Shown piece after piece: positions 55,141 to 63,803 of a DNA stretch of 64,000 nt (position 1 is the stretch's first letter; the number at the start of each line of letters is the position of its first letter). The DNA is from Streptomyces lydicus. GTDB taxonomy: Bacteria; Actinomycetota; Actinomycetes; Streptomycetales; Streptomycetaceae. The notes under the pieces were generated by a model. That model had not been told where the DNA came from. It made no database searches and saw only the letters and a program-made list of their open reading frames with translations. Position numbers and translations under genes: made by a program. The stretch spans positions 97,834-161,833 of the forward strand of contig NZ_JNZA01000020.1 of assembly GCF_000717345.1 (NCBI RefSeq), written 5' to 3'.

Positions 55141-55938
55141 ATGCCGACCCTCCCGCCCCCGCAGCCCGGGGCCCCGGGCCATGCCACCCTCGCCCGCGCC
55201 TTCGACGCGGTGGCCGCCCAGTACGCCGCCGCCCGCCCCGGCTACCCGCCGGCCCTGTTCGACGCGGTCGAGGAACTGGCCGGCCGGCCGCTGGCCGGCG
55301 CGCGGGTGCTGGACGTCGGCGCCGGCACCGGCATCGCCACCGCACTGCTCGCCGCCCGCGGCGCCGAGGTCACCGCCGTCGAGCCGGGCGCCGCGATGGC
55401 CGGCCGGCTGCGCGCCGCCCACCCCGCCACCCCGCTCGTCCGCGCTCTCGGCGACGCCCTGCCCTTCGCCGACGACGCCGGCTTCGACCTCGTCGGCTAC
55501 GCGCAGTCCTGGCACTGGACCGACCCGGCCCGCTCGGTCCCCGAGGCGCTCCGTGTGCTGCGGCCCGGCGGCGCGCTCGCCCTGTGGTGGAACGTCCCCG
55601 ACCCCGGCGTCCCGTGGGCCGCCGAACAGGAGGCCCGGCTCGCCCGCCGCCTCCCCGGCTACCACGCCCACGGCGTCGCCCCGGAGGCCCCCGACCTGAT
55701 CCGCGGCCTCGGCCTCGGGCTGCGCCCCGCCACCCGCGTCCTGCACTGGACCCGGCGGGTGCCCCTCGACACCCACCTCGCGATGCTCGGCAGCCGTTCC
55801 TACTTCGCCGCCATCGGCCCCGCGGCCGCCGCGCCCGTCCTGGAGGCCGAGCGCACCGCCCTCCTGGACGTCTTCCCGGACGGCACTGTCGAGGAGGCGT
55901 ACGCCCTCGATCTGACCGTCACCCGCCGCCCGTCCTGA
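55141..55938 (+). CDS. Class I SAM-dependent methyltransferase
   Basis: A 265-residue methyltransferase of the Methyltransf_11/UbiE type. Motif I is ARVLDVGAGTGIATALLAAR, the acidic residue after strand 2 is in EVTAVEPG, then LGDALPFADDAGFDLVGYAQ, SWHWTDPARSVPEALRVL and RPGGALALWWNVPD. Small-molecule methyltransferases of this group often act in secondary or detoxifying metabolism; the substrate is unknown. The start is ATG at 55141. It is divergent from a TetR gene that probably represses it. Its stop is 3 bases from that of the convergent M1 peptidase gene. Confidence 0.9.
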   Translation: MPTLPPPQPGAPGHATLARAFDAVAAQYAAARPGYPPALFDAVEELAGRPLAGARVLDVGAGTGIATALLAARGAEVTAVEPGAAMAGRLRAAHPATPLVRALGDALPFADDAGFDLVGYAQSWHWTDPARSVPEALRVLRPGGALALWWNVPDPGVPWAAEQEARLARRLPGYHAHGVAPEAPDLIRGLGLGLRPATRVLHWTRRVPLDTHLAMLGSRSYFAAIGPAAAAPVLEAERTALLDVFPDGTVEEAYALDLTVTRRPS

Positions 55939-55941
55939 ACC

Positions 55942-57342
55942 TCAGTACGTGCGCTCCGGCTTCCCCTTGCCGTACAGCCAGGTGTGGAAGAGGCCGGTCA
56001 GATCGGCATCGGTGCGCTCCTGGCTGAAGGCGATGAAGTCCGCCGAATCGGCGTTGCGGTAGCGGTACTTGGTGGGCCACTCCTTCAGGATGCGGAAGAA
56101 GGTCTTGTCGCCGACCGCCCGCCGCAGCTGCTGCAGCACCATCGCGCCCCGCTCGTAGACGGGCGTCTCGGTCACGTTCTTCGCCGTGCCCGGGTCGCCC
56201 GGCGGGAAGGCCCAGAGCGGGTTGTCCTTCGGGGTCCGGTAGAGCGCGTCGAACTGCTGCTGGGGCGTCTTGCCGCCCTCGTGCTCGTCCCACAGCCACT
56301 CGGCGTAGGTCGCGAAGCCCTCGTTGAGCCAGGTGTCCCGCCACGTCTTGGGCGTCACCGAGTCACCGAACCACTGGTGGGACATCTCGTGCACCACGGT
56401 GACGGTGTCCGGCGCGCCCGCGTAGACCGGTCTGGTCTGCGACTCCAGGGCGAGCCAGTCGATCCGCGGCGGGGTGTGGTCGACGATCGCGCCCGCCGAG
56501 GAGAAGGGGTACTTCCCGAACAGCCGGCTCTCCCAGCTGATGATCTGCGGCAGCCGGCCCAGCGGTCCCTTGCTCGCGGCGACCTCCGCCGGGTCCACCG
56601 CGACGTACAGCGGCAGCCCGTCGCGCGTCCGGGAGGTGTGCACGTCGAACTTCCCGATGGTGGCGGTGGCGAGGTACGTCGCCATGGGCTCCGGGTTGTG
56701 CCACTCGAAGGTGGTCTTCCCCTTGGCGGTTTTCTCCGCGCGCAGCTGCCCGTTGGCGACGGCGGTGTAGTGCTGCGGAACGGTGAGCCGGAAGTCGTAC
56801 GCCGCCTTGTCCGAGGGGTGGTTGTTGCTCGGGAACCAGGTCATGGACCCGGCGGGCTCTCCCGACACGAACGCCCCGTCGGGGGTCGTGACCCAGCCCT
56901 CCGTCGATGTGTCCGGGTCGGTCATCTCCTGCGGGGTGCCGTCGTAGTCGACGCCGGTCCGGAACTGCGCGCCCTTCGCGATCGTCTCGGCCGGGTGCAC
57001 CGTCAGCTTGTGTCCCTTGCGGGAGAACGCGGCGGCTCTGCCGTCGACCCGGACGGCGGTGACCCGCAGCCCCTGCAGGTCGAGCTTGAAGGACCGCAGG
57101 TCCTTGCCGGCCCGGGCGGTGATCTCGGTGGTGGCCGCCAGCCGCTTGTGCGCGACGTCGTAGTCGAGGGTGATCCCGTAATGGCGTACGTCGTAGCCGC
57201 CGTTGCCGAGCGCGGGGAACAGCGGATCACCGACCCCGCCGCTGCCCGCCGTCCCCCCGCCGGCACCCGTGCAGGAGGACAGCAGGAGGGCGACGGACAG
57301 CGCGGCGGTCGCACCGCAGCAGCGAAGGGGCCGGCGGGTCAC
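55942..57342 (-). CDS. M1-family zinc metallopeptidase lipoprotein
   Basis: A 466-residue aminopeptidase N-like protein. The lipoprotein signal is TAALSVALLLSSC followed by a Gly-rich linker. The N-terminal M1 beta domain includes DVRHYGITLDYDVAHKRL. The zinc site is VVHEMSHQWFGDSVT (HExxH) with the third ligand in WLNEGFATYAEW. It lacks the usual long C-terminal domain, as in the shorter secreted M1 proteins of Streptomyces. It acts outside the membrane, probably trimming peptides. The start is GTG at 57342. Confidence 0.93.
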   Translation of the reverse strand: MTRRPLRCCGATAALSVALLLSSCTGAGGGTAGSGGVGDPLFPALGNGGYDVRHYGITLDYDVAHKRLAATTEITARAGKDLRSFKLDLQGLRVTAVRVDGRAAAFSRKGHKLTVHPAETIAKGAQFRTGVDYDGTPQEMTDPDTSTEGWVTTPDGAFVSGEPAGSMTWFPSNNHPSDKAAYDFRLTVPQHYTAVANGQLRAEKTAKGKTTFEWHNPEPMATYLATATIGKFDVHTSRTRDGLPLYVAVDPAEVAASKGPLGRLPQIISWESRLFGKYPFSSAGAIVDHTPPRIDWLALESQTRPVYAGAPDTVTVVHEMSHQWFGDSVTPKTWRDTWLNEGFATYAEWLWDEHEGGKTPQQQFDALYRTPKDNPLWAFPPGDPGTAKNVTETPVYERGAMVLQQLRRAVGDKTFFRILKEWPTKYRYRNADSADFIAFSQERTDADLTGLFHTWLYGKGKPERTY

Positions 57343-57451
57343 AGCGCTCCCAGAGGTCGGTGATCACAGCTCCCCGACCCTACGGTCATTTCCCCTGGAA
57401 CGCCGCCCAGTTGCCGATCCGACCGCATTACGGGCACCGGACGGCGCCCGC

Positions 57452-59056
57452 TCAGGGCGCGGTGGACCGGGCGGCCGCCCGCGCGGTGCCCTCCGGGCCG
57501 CGGCGCTGCTCCTCCCAGCTGCCGAGCGCCGCCGCACACGCGTGGTCGAGGTGCCGCAGCCCCGACAGGTCCAGTTCGATCTCCCGGTCGCGCGGCAGCG
57601 CCTCCAACTGGTCGAGCAGCTTCGGCAGCCGCAGGAAGGTCGCGTTGCCCACGGCCCGTACGTGCACCACGCCGCTGCCCTCCAGGCCCGCGACCTCCAG
57701 GTGGACGTGCGAGGTCGCCCACGCCGACTTCGCCACGGCCATCAGCAGCCCCAGCAGCACCCCCTCGAACATGTTGGTCGCCACGATCGCCACCGCCGTC
57801 GCCGCCAGCACCACGGCCTCACCACGGTGCTCCCGCCACAGCGGACGCCACGCCTTCACCGGGATCAACTTGCCGCCCGCGTGCACCAGTACGCCCGCCA
57901 GCGCCGCGAGCGGCACCACTCCCAGCGCCGCCGGGAACGCCGCCGCGAAGACCAGCAGCCACACCCCGTGCAGCACCCGCGAGGTCTTCGTCCGCGCCCC
58001 GGCCTGCACGTTCGCGGCACTGCGCACGATCACCGCGGTCATCGGCAGCGCGCCGAGCAGCCCGCACACCGTGTTGCCGGCGCCCTGCGCCATCAGCTCC
58101 CTGTCGTAATCGGTTTTCGGCCCGTCGTGCAGCCGGTCCACCGCGGCCGCGCTGAACAGCGACTCGGCCGACGCGATCAGGGTGAAGGCGAGCACGGTGC
58201 CCACCGCCCCGGCCACCGCCCCGGCCTCGGTCAGCCGCGCGAAGTCCGCGCCGCCCGGCGGCTGGACGACATCCAGCAGGCCCCGCACCTCGACCCGCGC
58301 CACCGGCAGATCCCACCCGGCCACCACGGCGGTCACCAGGGCCACCGCCACCAGCGGCGCCGGCAGCACCTGCGGCGCCTGCGACGCCAGCCGCGCCAGC
58401 GGCCGGGGGAGCGCCGGCGCCAGCTGCCGCAGCCGCGGCCAGGCCACCAGCACCGCGATGGTCGACACGCCGACCGCCAGCGCGCCCAGCGCCGGGTCCG
58501 ACCCGATGGTGTCCATCGCCAGCCGCGGCAGCCCGGCCAGATTCGCCGGCCCGCCGCCCGGCGCCTTGGCGTCCGCCAGTGCGTACAGCTGCCCGGCGAT
58601 CAGCACCAGCCCGATGCCGGCGAGCATCCCCTGGACGACGGCGACGGAGATCGCCCGGAACCAGCGCCCCAGCCGCAGCACCCCCATGACCAGCTGAAGC
58701 ACCCCGGCGATCAGCACCAGCGCGCCCAGCGCGCCGAGCCCGAAGTCCTGTACGGCCTCGAAGACCAGCACGGTCAGCCCGGCGGCGGGCCCGCTGACCT
58801 GAAGGCTGCTGCCCGGCAGCAGCCCGGTGAGCAGCCCGCCGACGATGCCGGTGACCAGCCCCAGTTCGGCCGGCGCCCCGGAGGCGACGGACACCCCGAC
58901 GCAGAGCGGGACGGCGACGAGGAAGACGACGAGGGAGGCGGTGAAGTCGGCGCGCCAGACGGCCGGCGAGCGCCACGATCGGTCGGCGGGCCGGGCGGCC
59001 GGGGACGGTATCGAGGGCCGGGACGGGCGCGGGCGGGCAACACGGAACCTACGCAT
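57452..59056 (-). CDS. SulP-family anion transporter with STAS domain
   Basis: A 534-residue transporter for sulfate or bicarbonate-like anions. The membrane part has 10-12 helices beginning near residue 35 (WRADFTASLVVFLVAVPLCV, LVTGIVGGLLTGLLPGSSLQ, VSGPAAGLTVLV). The SulP signature ASAESLFSAAAVDRL is followed by ELMAQGAGNTVCGLLGALPM. The cytosolic STAS domain is C-terminal (HVRAVGNATFLRLPKLLDQL, EIELDLSGLRHLDHACAAAL). The ATG at 59056 has TGGAGG eight bases upstream. No carbonic anhydrase domain or adjacent gene is seen, so the substrate is left open. Confidence 0.93.
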   Translation of the reverse strand: MRRFRVARPRPSRPSIPSPAARPADRSWRSPAVWRADFTASLVVFLVAVPLCVGVSVASGAPAELGLVTGIVGGLLTGLLPGSSLQVSGPAAGLTVLVFEAVQDFGLGALGALVLIAGVLQLVMGVLRLGRWFRAISVAVVQGMLAGIGLVLIAGQLYALADAKAPGGGPANLAGLPRLAMDTIGSDPALGALAVGVSTIAVLVAWPRLRQLAPALPRPLARLASQAPQVLPAPLVAVALVTAVVAGWDLPVARVEVRGLLDVVQPPGGADFARLTEAGAVAGAVGTVLAFTLIASAESLFSAAAVDRLHDGPKTDYDRELMAQGAGNTVCGLLGALPMTAVIVRSAANVQAGARTKTSRVLHGVWLLVFAAAFPAALGVVPLAALAGVLVHAGGKLIPVKAWRPLWREHRGEAVVLAATAVAIVATNMFEGVLLGLLMAVAKSAWATSHVHLEVAGLEGSGVVHVRAVGNATFLRLPKLLDQLEALPRDREIELDLSGLRHLDHACAAALGSWEEQRRGPEGTARAAARSTAP

Positions 59057-59256
59057 GAGCATGCCTCCAGCGGTTGCGAGATGCGGTGGCGCGCGTCCGC
59101 CCGGGCCCGGGGGCCGGGCACCGGCGCGGGCCCGGCCGCGGCCCGGGCAGGCCGGACCGGCACCGGGCGCCGCGCGCCAGGAAGGGGGAAATGCGAGGAC
59201 GGCTGGATCCGTCGGATGCGCGGGCCGGGGGAGGCCCCTGGGGCAGCTCTTCGCGC

Positions 59257-59661
59257 TCAGCAGCGGAAAACGAGGTGGCGGACCGGCAGTTCGCCCGATC
59301 TCGACAGCGGCACGGCCTGACGGCCGGTCAGCGGGACGGTCACCCGCAGCCCGCCCTCGGTCCGTACGGGCCCGGCCGTGGAGACCGGGGTGCCCGGCGG
59401 TACGGGCGCGCACAGGGTGGCCGCGGAGCGTCCGCCACGGCGCGGCTGGCAGCGGTCACCGGCCGCTTCCGGGTGGTCGGAGGGGTCCGACGCCACCGGG
59501 GCGGAGCCCGGGGAGCCGGTGCCGGCGGCGCTGTTCCCGGCCGCCGGCGGGGCCGCCGTCCGCTCTCCGTACGTGCCGCCGGCGACGAGCGGCAGGGCCA
59601 GTACGAGGGTCACGACGATCAACAGGAGCCGGCCGAGGCCGCGGACCTGGATGGTCGTCAT
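59257..59661 (-). CDS. Small secreted or membrane-anchored hypothetical protein
   Basis: A 134-residue protein. An N-terminal hydrophobic segment (LGRLLLIVVTLVLALPLVAG, about 9-29) serves as signal or anchor. A Pro/Ala/Gly/Ser-rich linker follows, then a short beta-like end (GGLRVTVPLTGRQAVPLSRS, GELPVRHLVFRC) with cysteines at RCQPRR, TLCAPV and the C-terminal residue. No family was recognised. The ATG at 59661 has AAGGGG upstream. It is upstream of the SulP gene on the same strand, about 200 bases away. Confidence 0.65.
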   Translation of the reverse strand: MTTIQVRGLGRLLLIVVTLVLALPLVAGGTYGERTAAPPAAGNSAAGTGSPGSAPVASDPSDHPEAAGDRCQPRRGGRSAATLCAPVPPGTPVSTAGPVRTEGGLRVTVPLTGRQAVPLSRSGELPVRHLVFRC

Positions 59662-59898
59662 CGTCGCCCCTTCCGGCGCGGCTGGACACGTCCCCCCATT
59701 GTGTCGAGGCGGACGCGCCCGGCCGCCACCCGTTATGTAACCACCCTGTAAACGCAGGGTTATCGGACAGGAAGGAAGGGTTCCGTTCGCTCCGGCGGCC
59801 GTCAAAGCGCCGCCCGCGCCCCCATGCGCCGTTGCCGAACCGTCCGCGCACCACTCCGCGGCGCACTCACCCCATGGCCCACCCCTTGACGCCACCCC

Positions 59899-59927
59899 TT
59901 GACGTCATCCCTTCCCCCGCACATTAT
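59899..59927 (+). promoter_or_regulatory. Promoter of the ABC exporter operon (leaderless transcript)
   Basis: TTGACG (59899-59904), 17 bases, CATTAT (59922-59927). The predicted start point falls at about 59934-59935, on the ATG of the ATPase gene, so the mRNA would be leaderless. A second TTGACG lies 13 bases upstream (59886-59891). The remaining gap back to 59662 shows no other element. Confidence 0.65.
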
Positions 59928-59934
59928 TCATCGC

Positions 59935-60780
59935 ATGATGAATTACGGTGGTGACGACGACCCCGCCTCCCCAACCGGCCCCCCACCCCCGAACGGCCCC
60001 GGCACCCCCGCCGTCCACGCCCACGACCTCACCGTCGTCCGAGGCCGCCGCACCGTCCTCGACGCCCTCACCTTCGCCATCCCCCCGGGCCGCATCACCG
60101 GCCTCCTCGGCCCCTCCGGTTGCGGCAAGTCCACCCTCCTGCGCGCCGTCGTCGGCACCCAGGCCAAGGTCACCGGCACCCTCGACGTCCTCGGCCGCCC
60201 CGCCGGCGACCCCGGCCTGCGCCCCCGCATCGGCTACGTCACCCAGGACCCGTCCGTATACGACGACCTCACCGTCCGCCAGAACCTCGACTACTTCGCC
60301 GCCGTCCTGCACCCCGGCCGCGGCGCCCGCACCCGGCGCCGCGAAAGCGTCACCCGCGCCCTTGAGGACGTCGACCTCACCCGGCACGCCGACGCCCTCG
60401 CCGGCCACCTCTCCGGCGGCCAGCGCAGCCGGGTCTCCCTCGCGGTGGCCCTCCTCGGCGCCCCCGAACTCCTCGTCCTCGACGAACCCACCGTCGGCCT
60501 GGACCCCGTCCTCCGCCGCGACCTCTGGCACCTCTTCCACGCCCTCGCCGCCGACCGCGGAACCACCCTCCTGGTCTCCTCGCACGTCATGGACGAGGCC
60601 GAGCGCTGCCACCGGCTGCTCCTGATGCGCGAGGGCCGCATCCTCGCCGACGGCACCCCCCGCGCCCTCCGCGACCGCACCGGAACCGCGACCGTCGAGG
60701 CCGCCTTCCTCCACCTCGTCGACGAGGCCGCCGCCACCCCCGCACCACCGGAGACCACCACCGAGGAGCCGGTCCGATGA
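59935..60780 (+). CDS. ABC transporter ATP-binding protein (ABC-2 exporter type)
   Basis: A 281-residue ATPase. Walker A is GLLGPSGCGKSTLLRAVVG, the Q-loop is GYVTQDPSVYDDLTVRQNL, the signature is HLSGGQRSRVSLAVALLG, Walker B is LLVLDEPTVGLDP, and the H-loop is LLVSSHVMDEAERCHRLL. The N-terminal 30 residues are Pro/Gly-rich. There is a tandem ATG at 59935 and 59938; the first fits the predicted transcription start, and no Shine-Dalgarno sequence precedes it. It overlaps the permease gene by 4 bases. The pair forms a DrrAB-like exporter for a drug or lipid; the substrate is unknown. Confidence 0.93.
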   Translation: MMNYGGDDDPASPTGPPPPNGPGTPAVHAHDLTVVRGRRTVLDALTFAIPPGRITGLLGPSGCGKSTLLRAVVGTQAKVTGTLDVLGRPAGDPGLRPRIGYVTQDPSVYDDLTVRQNLDYFAAVLHPGRGARTRRRESVTRALEDVDLTRHADALAGHLSGGQRSRVSLAVALLGAPELLVLDEPTVGLDPVLRRDLWHLFHALAADRGTTLLVSSHVMDEAERCHRLLLMREGRILADGTPRALRDRTGTATVEAAFLHLVDEAAATPAPPETTTEEPVR

Positions 60781-61562
60781 CCTCCGACGCCCCGCCCCCG
60801 GCCCGCCGGACCCCCGCCGCGGCCCTCTCCCCGTCCCGCACCCTCGCCACCACCGCCCGCGTCCTGCGCCAACTGCGCCACGACCCCCGCACCGTCGCGA
60901 TGATGCTGCTCGTCCCCTGCGTGATGATCGCCCTGCTGCGCTACGTCTTCGACGCCCGCCCGGAGACCTTCAACAGCATCGGCGCCTCGCTCCTCGGCAT
61001 CTTCCCGATGATCACCATGTTCCTGGTGACCTCCATCGCCACCCTGCGCGAACGCACCTCCGGCACCCTGGAACGCCTGCTCGCCATGCCCCTCGGCAAG
61101 GCCGACCTGATCAGCGGCTACGCCCTCGCCTTCGGCCTGCTGGCGATCGTCCAGTCCGCCCTCGCCACCGCGCTGTCCGTCTGGGTCCTGGGCCTCGACG
61201 TCACCGGCTCACCCTGGCTGCTGCTGCTCGTCGCCGTCCTCGACGCCCTCCTCGGCACCGCCCTCGGCCTGTTCGTCTCGGCCTTCGCCGCCTCGGAATT
61301 CCAGGCCGTCCAGTTCATGCCCGCCGTCCTGATGCCCCAGCTCCTCCTCTGCGGCCTCTTCACCCCCCGCGACACCATGCAGCCGACCCTGAAAGCGGTC
61401 TCCGACGTCCTCCCGATGTCCTACGCCGTCGACGGCATGACCGAGGTCCTCCACCACCCCGACGTCACCACCGCCTTCCTCCGCGACAGCCTCGTCGTCA
61501 CCGCCTTCGCCCTCCTGGTCCTCGCCCTGGGCGCGGCCACCCTCCGCCGCCGCACCGCGTGA
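60777..61562 (+). CDS. ABC-2 type transporter permease
   Basis: A 261-residue permease with six predicted helices: TVAMMLLVPCVMIALLRYVF, LLGIFPMITMFLVTSIATL, YALAFGLLAIVQSALATALS, LLLLVAVLDALLGTALGLFV, FMPAVLMPQLLLCGLFTP and LVVTAFALLVLALGAATL. The ABC2_membrane signature RERTSGTLERLLAMPLGKAD and the PxxxxPMSYAVDGM region (DVLPMSYAVDGMTEVL) identify the DrrB-like family. The start is ATG at 60777, overlapping the ATPase stop. It functions with the preceding ATPase. Confidence 0.93.
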   Translation: MTSDAPPPARRTPAAALSPSRTLATTARVLRQLRHDPRTVAMMLLVPCVMIALLRYVFDARPETFNSIGASLLGIFPMITMFLVTSIATLRERTSGTLERLLAMPLGKADLISGYALAFGLLAIVQSALATALSVWVLGLDVTGSPWLLLLVAVLDALLGTALGLFVSAFAASEFQAVQFMPAVLMPQLLLCGLFTPRDTMQPTLKAVSDVLPMSYAVDGMTEVLHHPDVTTAFLRDSLVVTAFALLVLALGAATLRRRTA

Positions 61563-61677
61563 CCGCACGCCGTACGCGCCCCGAACCGCCCATCCACCGG
61601 ACAGCACCGGCCCGGCACCCCGCACGGTGCGAGGATGACGGCAAAGGCCCAGCGCAGCGGAAAGGCGAACCCGCACC

Positions 61678-62487
61678 ATGACCCAGAAGGTCGCAGTCCT
61701 CGGCACCGGCAAGATCGGCGAAGCGCTCCTCAGCGGAATGATCCGCGGCGGCTGGGCGCCCTCCGACCTCCTGGTCACCGCCCGCCGCCAGGAACGCGCC
61801 GACCAGCTCCACGCCCGCTACGGCGTGGACGCGGTCAGCAACGCCGAGGCCGCCAAGTCCGCCGACACCCTCATCCTCACCGTCAAGCCGCAGGACATGG
61901 ACACCCTCCTGCGGGAACTCGCCCCGCACGTCCCCGCCGACCGCCTCGTCATCAGCGGCGCCGCCGGCATCCCCACCGCCTACTTCGAGGAGCGGCTGGC
62001 CGCCGGCACCCCCGTCGTACGGGTCATGACGAACACCCCCGCCCTCGTCGACGAGGCCATGTCCGTCATCTCCGCCGGCACCCACGCCACCGGAGCACAC
62101 CTCACCCGCGCCGAGGAGATCTTCGCCGGAGTCGGCAAGACCCTGCGCGTCCCGGAGTCCCAGCAGGACGCCTGCACCGCCCTGTCCGGCTCCGGCCCGG
62201 CCTACTTCTACTTCCTGGTCGAGGCCATGACCGACGCGGGCATCCTCCTCGGCCTGCCCCGCGACAAGGCCCACGACCTCATCGTGCAGGCCGCCATCGG
62301 CGCCGCCGTGATGCTCCGCGACAGCGGCGAACACCCCGTCAAACTCCGCGAGAACGTCACCTCCCCGGCCGGCACCACCATCAACGCCATCCGCGAACTG
62401 GAGAACCACGGCGTACGCGCCGCCCTCATCGCCGCCCTGGAAGCCGCCCGCGACCGCAGCCGCGAACTGGCCACCGGCAACGGCTGA
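61678..62487 (+). CDS. proC: Pyrroline-5-carboxylate reductase
   Basis: NAD(P)H enzyme for the last step of proline synthesis. It has 269 residues. The Rossmann motif is KVAVLGTGKIGEALLSGMI (about 4-22). The middle has LILTVKPQDMDTLLREL and VVRVMTNTPALVDEAMSVIS. The signature near the end includes LSGSGPAYFYFLVEAMTDAG, GAAVMLRDSGEHPVKLRENV and TSPAGTTINAIRELE. The start is ATG at 61678, 115 bases after the permease stop, so it probably has its own promoter. It converges on trpS, with 45 bases between. Confidence 0.96.
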   Translation: MTQKVAVLGTGKIGEALLSGMIRGGWAPSDLLVTARRQERADQLHARYGVDAVSNAEAAKSADTLILTVKPQDMDTLLRELAPHVPADRLVISGAAGIPTAYFEERLAAGTPVVRVMTNTPALVDEAMSVISAGTHATGAHLTRAEEIFAGVGKTLRVPESQQDACTALSGSGPAYFYFLVEAMTDAGILLGLPRDKAHDLIVQAAIGAAVMLRDSGEHPVKLRENVTSPAGTTINAIRELENHGVRAALIAALEAARDRSRELATGNG

Positions 62488-62532
62488 CCCCCCGCGCCGG
62501 TGGGGCCGGCCGACCGCCCCCACCGGCCCCGG

Positions 62533-63555
62533 CTACGCCAGCAGCCCCATCGCCCGGTACGCCGCGTCCACCCGCGGCCTGGCCATGCCCCGGGCCCGCT
62601 CCGCGCCCCGCCCGAGCACCTCGTCCACGTACGCGGGCTCCGCGGCCAGCGCCGCGTGCCGTTCCCGCACCGGCCGCAGCGTCTCCACCACGGCCTCCGC
62701 GACGTCCTTCTTCAACGCCCCGTACGAGTCGTACGCACCGGCCAGCCGCTCCGGATCCCCGCCCGTGCACGCGGCCAGCACATCCAGCAGATTGGCGAGC
62801 CCCGGCCGCTCCGCACGGTCGTACACCACCTCGCTGCCCCCGTCGGTGACCGCCCGCATCACCTTCTTCCGCACCACCTCCGGCTCGTCCAGCAGATAGA
62901 CGATGCCGGCCGTCCGGTCGTGCGACTTCCCCATCTTCGACGTCGGCTCCTGCAGGTCCATCACCCGCGCCGCCACCTTCGGAAGCGTCGCCTTCGGCAC
63001 CACGAACGTCGCCCCGTACCGCTGGTTGAACCGGATCGCCAGATCCCGCGTCAGCTCCACGTGCTGCGCCTGGTCCTCACCGACCGGCACCTCGTGCGCC
63101 CCGTACGCCAGGATGTCCGCCGCCATCAGCGCCGGATACGTCAGCAGCGACAGCCGCACGCTCCCACCCCGCGCCTGCTCGCGCGCGGTCTTCTCCTTGT
63201 ACTGGATCATGCGCCGCATCTCCCCGTCGGAGGCCGTGCACTCCATCAGGTACGACAGCCGCGCATGCTCGTCCACCCGGCTCTGCACGAACACCGTGCA
63301 CACCTCCGGATCCAGCCCCGACGCCAGCAGCAGCGTCGCGGCCTGCCGGGTCAGCCGCCGCACCCGCGCCGGATCGTGCTCCACGGTCAGCGCGTGCAGA
63401 TCCACCACACAGAACAGCGCGTCCGCACGGTGCTGGTCCTCCTCGACCCACCCGCGTACCGCCCCGAGGTAGTTCCCCAGCGTCAGATGCCCCGTCGGCT
63501 TCACACCACTGAAGATCCGCGTACGGCCCGACGCCGGAACCGCCATCTCGTCCAT
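62533..63555 (-). CDS. trpS: Tryptophanyl-tRNA synthetase (auxiliary TrpRS1-type)
   Basis: A 340-residue class I synthetase that charges tRNA-Trp. The HIGH-type motif is SGVKPTGHLTLGNYLGAVRG, and the KMSKS-type motif is TSKMGKS. Other blocks are FCVVDLHALTVEHDPARV, LMECTASDGEMRRMIQYKEK and LTYPALMAADILAYGAHEVP. The ATG at 63555 has GGGAGAG upstream; the frame extends to a GTG at 63579. It is preceded by a leader peptide with tandem Trp codons and a terminator hairpin. From memory, this is the arrangement of the S. coelicolor auxiliary, indolmycin-resistant TrpRS1 gene next to proC. Resistance itself is an inference. Confidence 0.95.
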   Translation of the reverse strand: MDEMAVPASGRTRIFSGVKPTGHLTLGNYLGAVRGWVEEDQHRADALFCVVDLHALTVEHDPARVRRLTRQAATLLLASGLDPEVCTVFVQSRVDEHARLSYLMECTASDGEMRRMIQYKEKTAREQARGGSVRLSLLTYPALMAADILAYGAHEVPVGEDQAQHVELTRDLAIRFNQRYGATFVVPKATLPKVAARVMDLQEPTSKMGKSHDRTAGIVYLLDEPEVVRKKVMRAVTDGGSEVVYDRAERPGLANLLDVLAACTGGDPERLAGAYDSYGALKKDVAEAVVETLRPVRERHAALAAEPAYVDEVLGRGAERARGMARPRVDAAYRAMGLLA

Positions 63556-63639
63556 CCGTACTCTCCCGAAGTCCCGCACTCCTCCGAGTGCGCATCGAGA
63601 CCGCCGACCTCACCGGCCGTTACGGATGCAGAAACGCGA

Positions 63640-63662
63640 ACGGCCGCCGAAGCGGCGGCCGT
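63640..63662 (-). terminator. Attenuator hairpin in the trpS leader
   Basis: ACGGCCGCCG and CGGCGGCCGT form a perfect 10-bp stem with a 3-base loop, between the leader peptide and trpS. In the minus-strand RNA it is followed by CGCGUUUCUG. It is the expected terminator of ribosome-mediated attenuation. Confidence 0.8.
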
Positions 63663-63692
63663 GGTCATGCATGCACTGCTGGGCGGCCGCCG

Positions 63693-63734
63693 TCAGGCGG
63701 GCCACCACTGCTGTACGAGCGCATGCGTAGTCAT
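63693..63734 (-). CDS. trpS leader peptide with tandem tryptophan codons
   Basis: A 13-codon frame MTTHALVQQWWPA followed by TGA, starting with ATG at 63734. Two adjacent TGG codons sit three codons before the stop. When charged tRNA-Trp is scarce the ribosome should stall there and free the downstream hairpin region, allowing trpS transcription. It matches, from memory, the leader described for the S. coelicolor trpRS1 gene. It is too short for gene finders. Confidence 0.85.
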   Translation of the reverse strand: MTTHALVQQWWPA

Positions 63735-63774
63735 GGACCCCAAAGTACCCGGCAAACCCCCTCCCCGCGCGGGT

Positions 63775-63803
63775 TTGAACAACCCCACCCCCTCGTGTAG
63801 TGT
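63775..63803 (+). promoter_or_regulatory. Putative promoter directed out of the right edge
   Basis: TTGAAC (63775-63780), 17 bases, TAGTGT (63798-63803), reading rightward. The following 197 bases to the window edge hold no complete gene; they are AT-richer than average near 63890-63960 and contain a local inverted repeat (TTTCGGTATGCCGAAA). A gene or RNA probably begins just beyond the edge. Confidence 0.5.

Noticed and set aside
57452..59056. SulP-carbonic anhydrase fusion or bicarbonate uptake operon
   Set aside because: The C-terminus is a STAS domain and no carbonic anhydrase gene is nearby.
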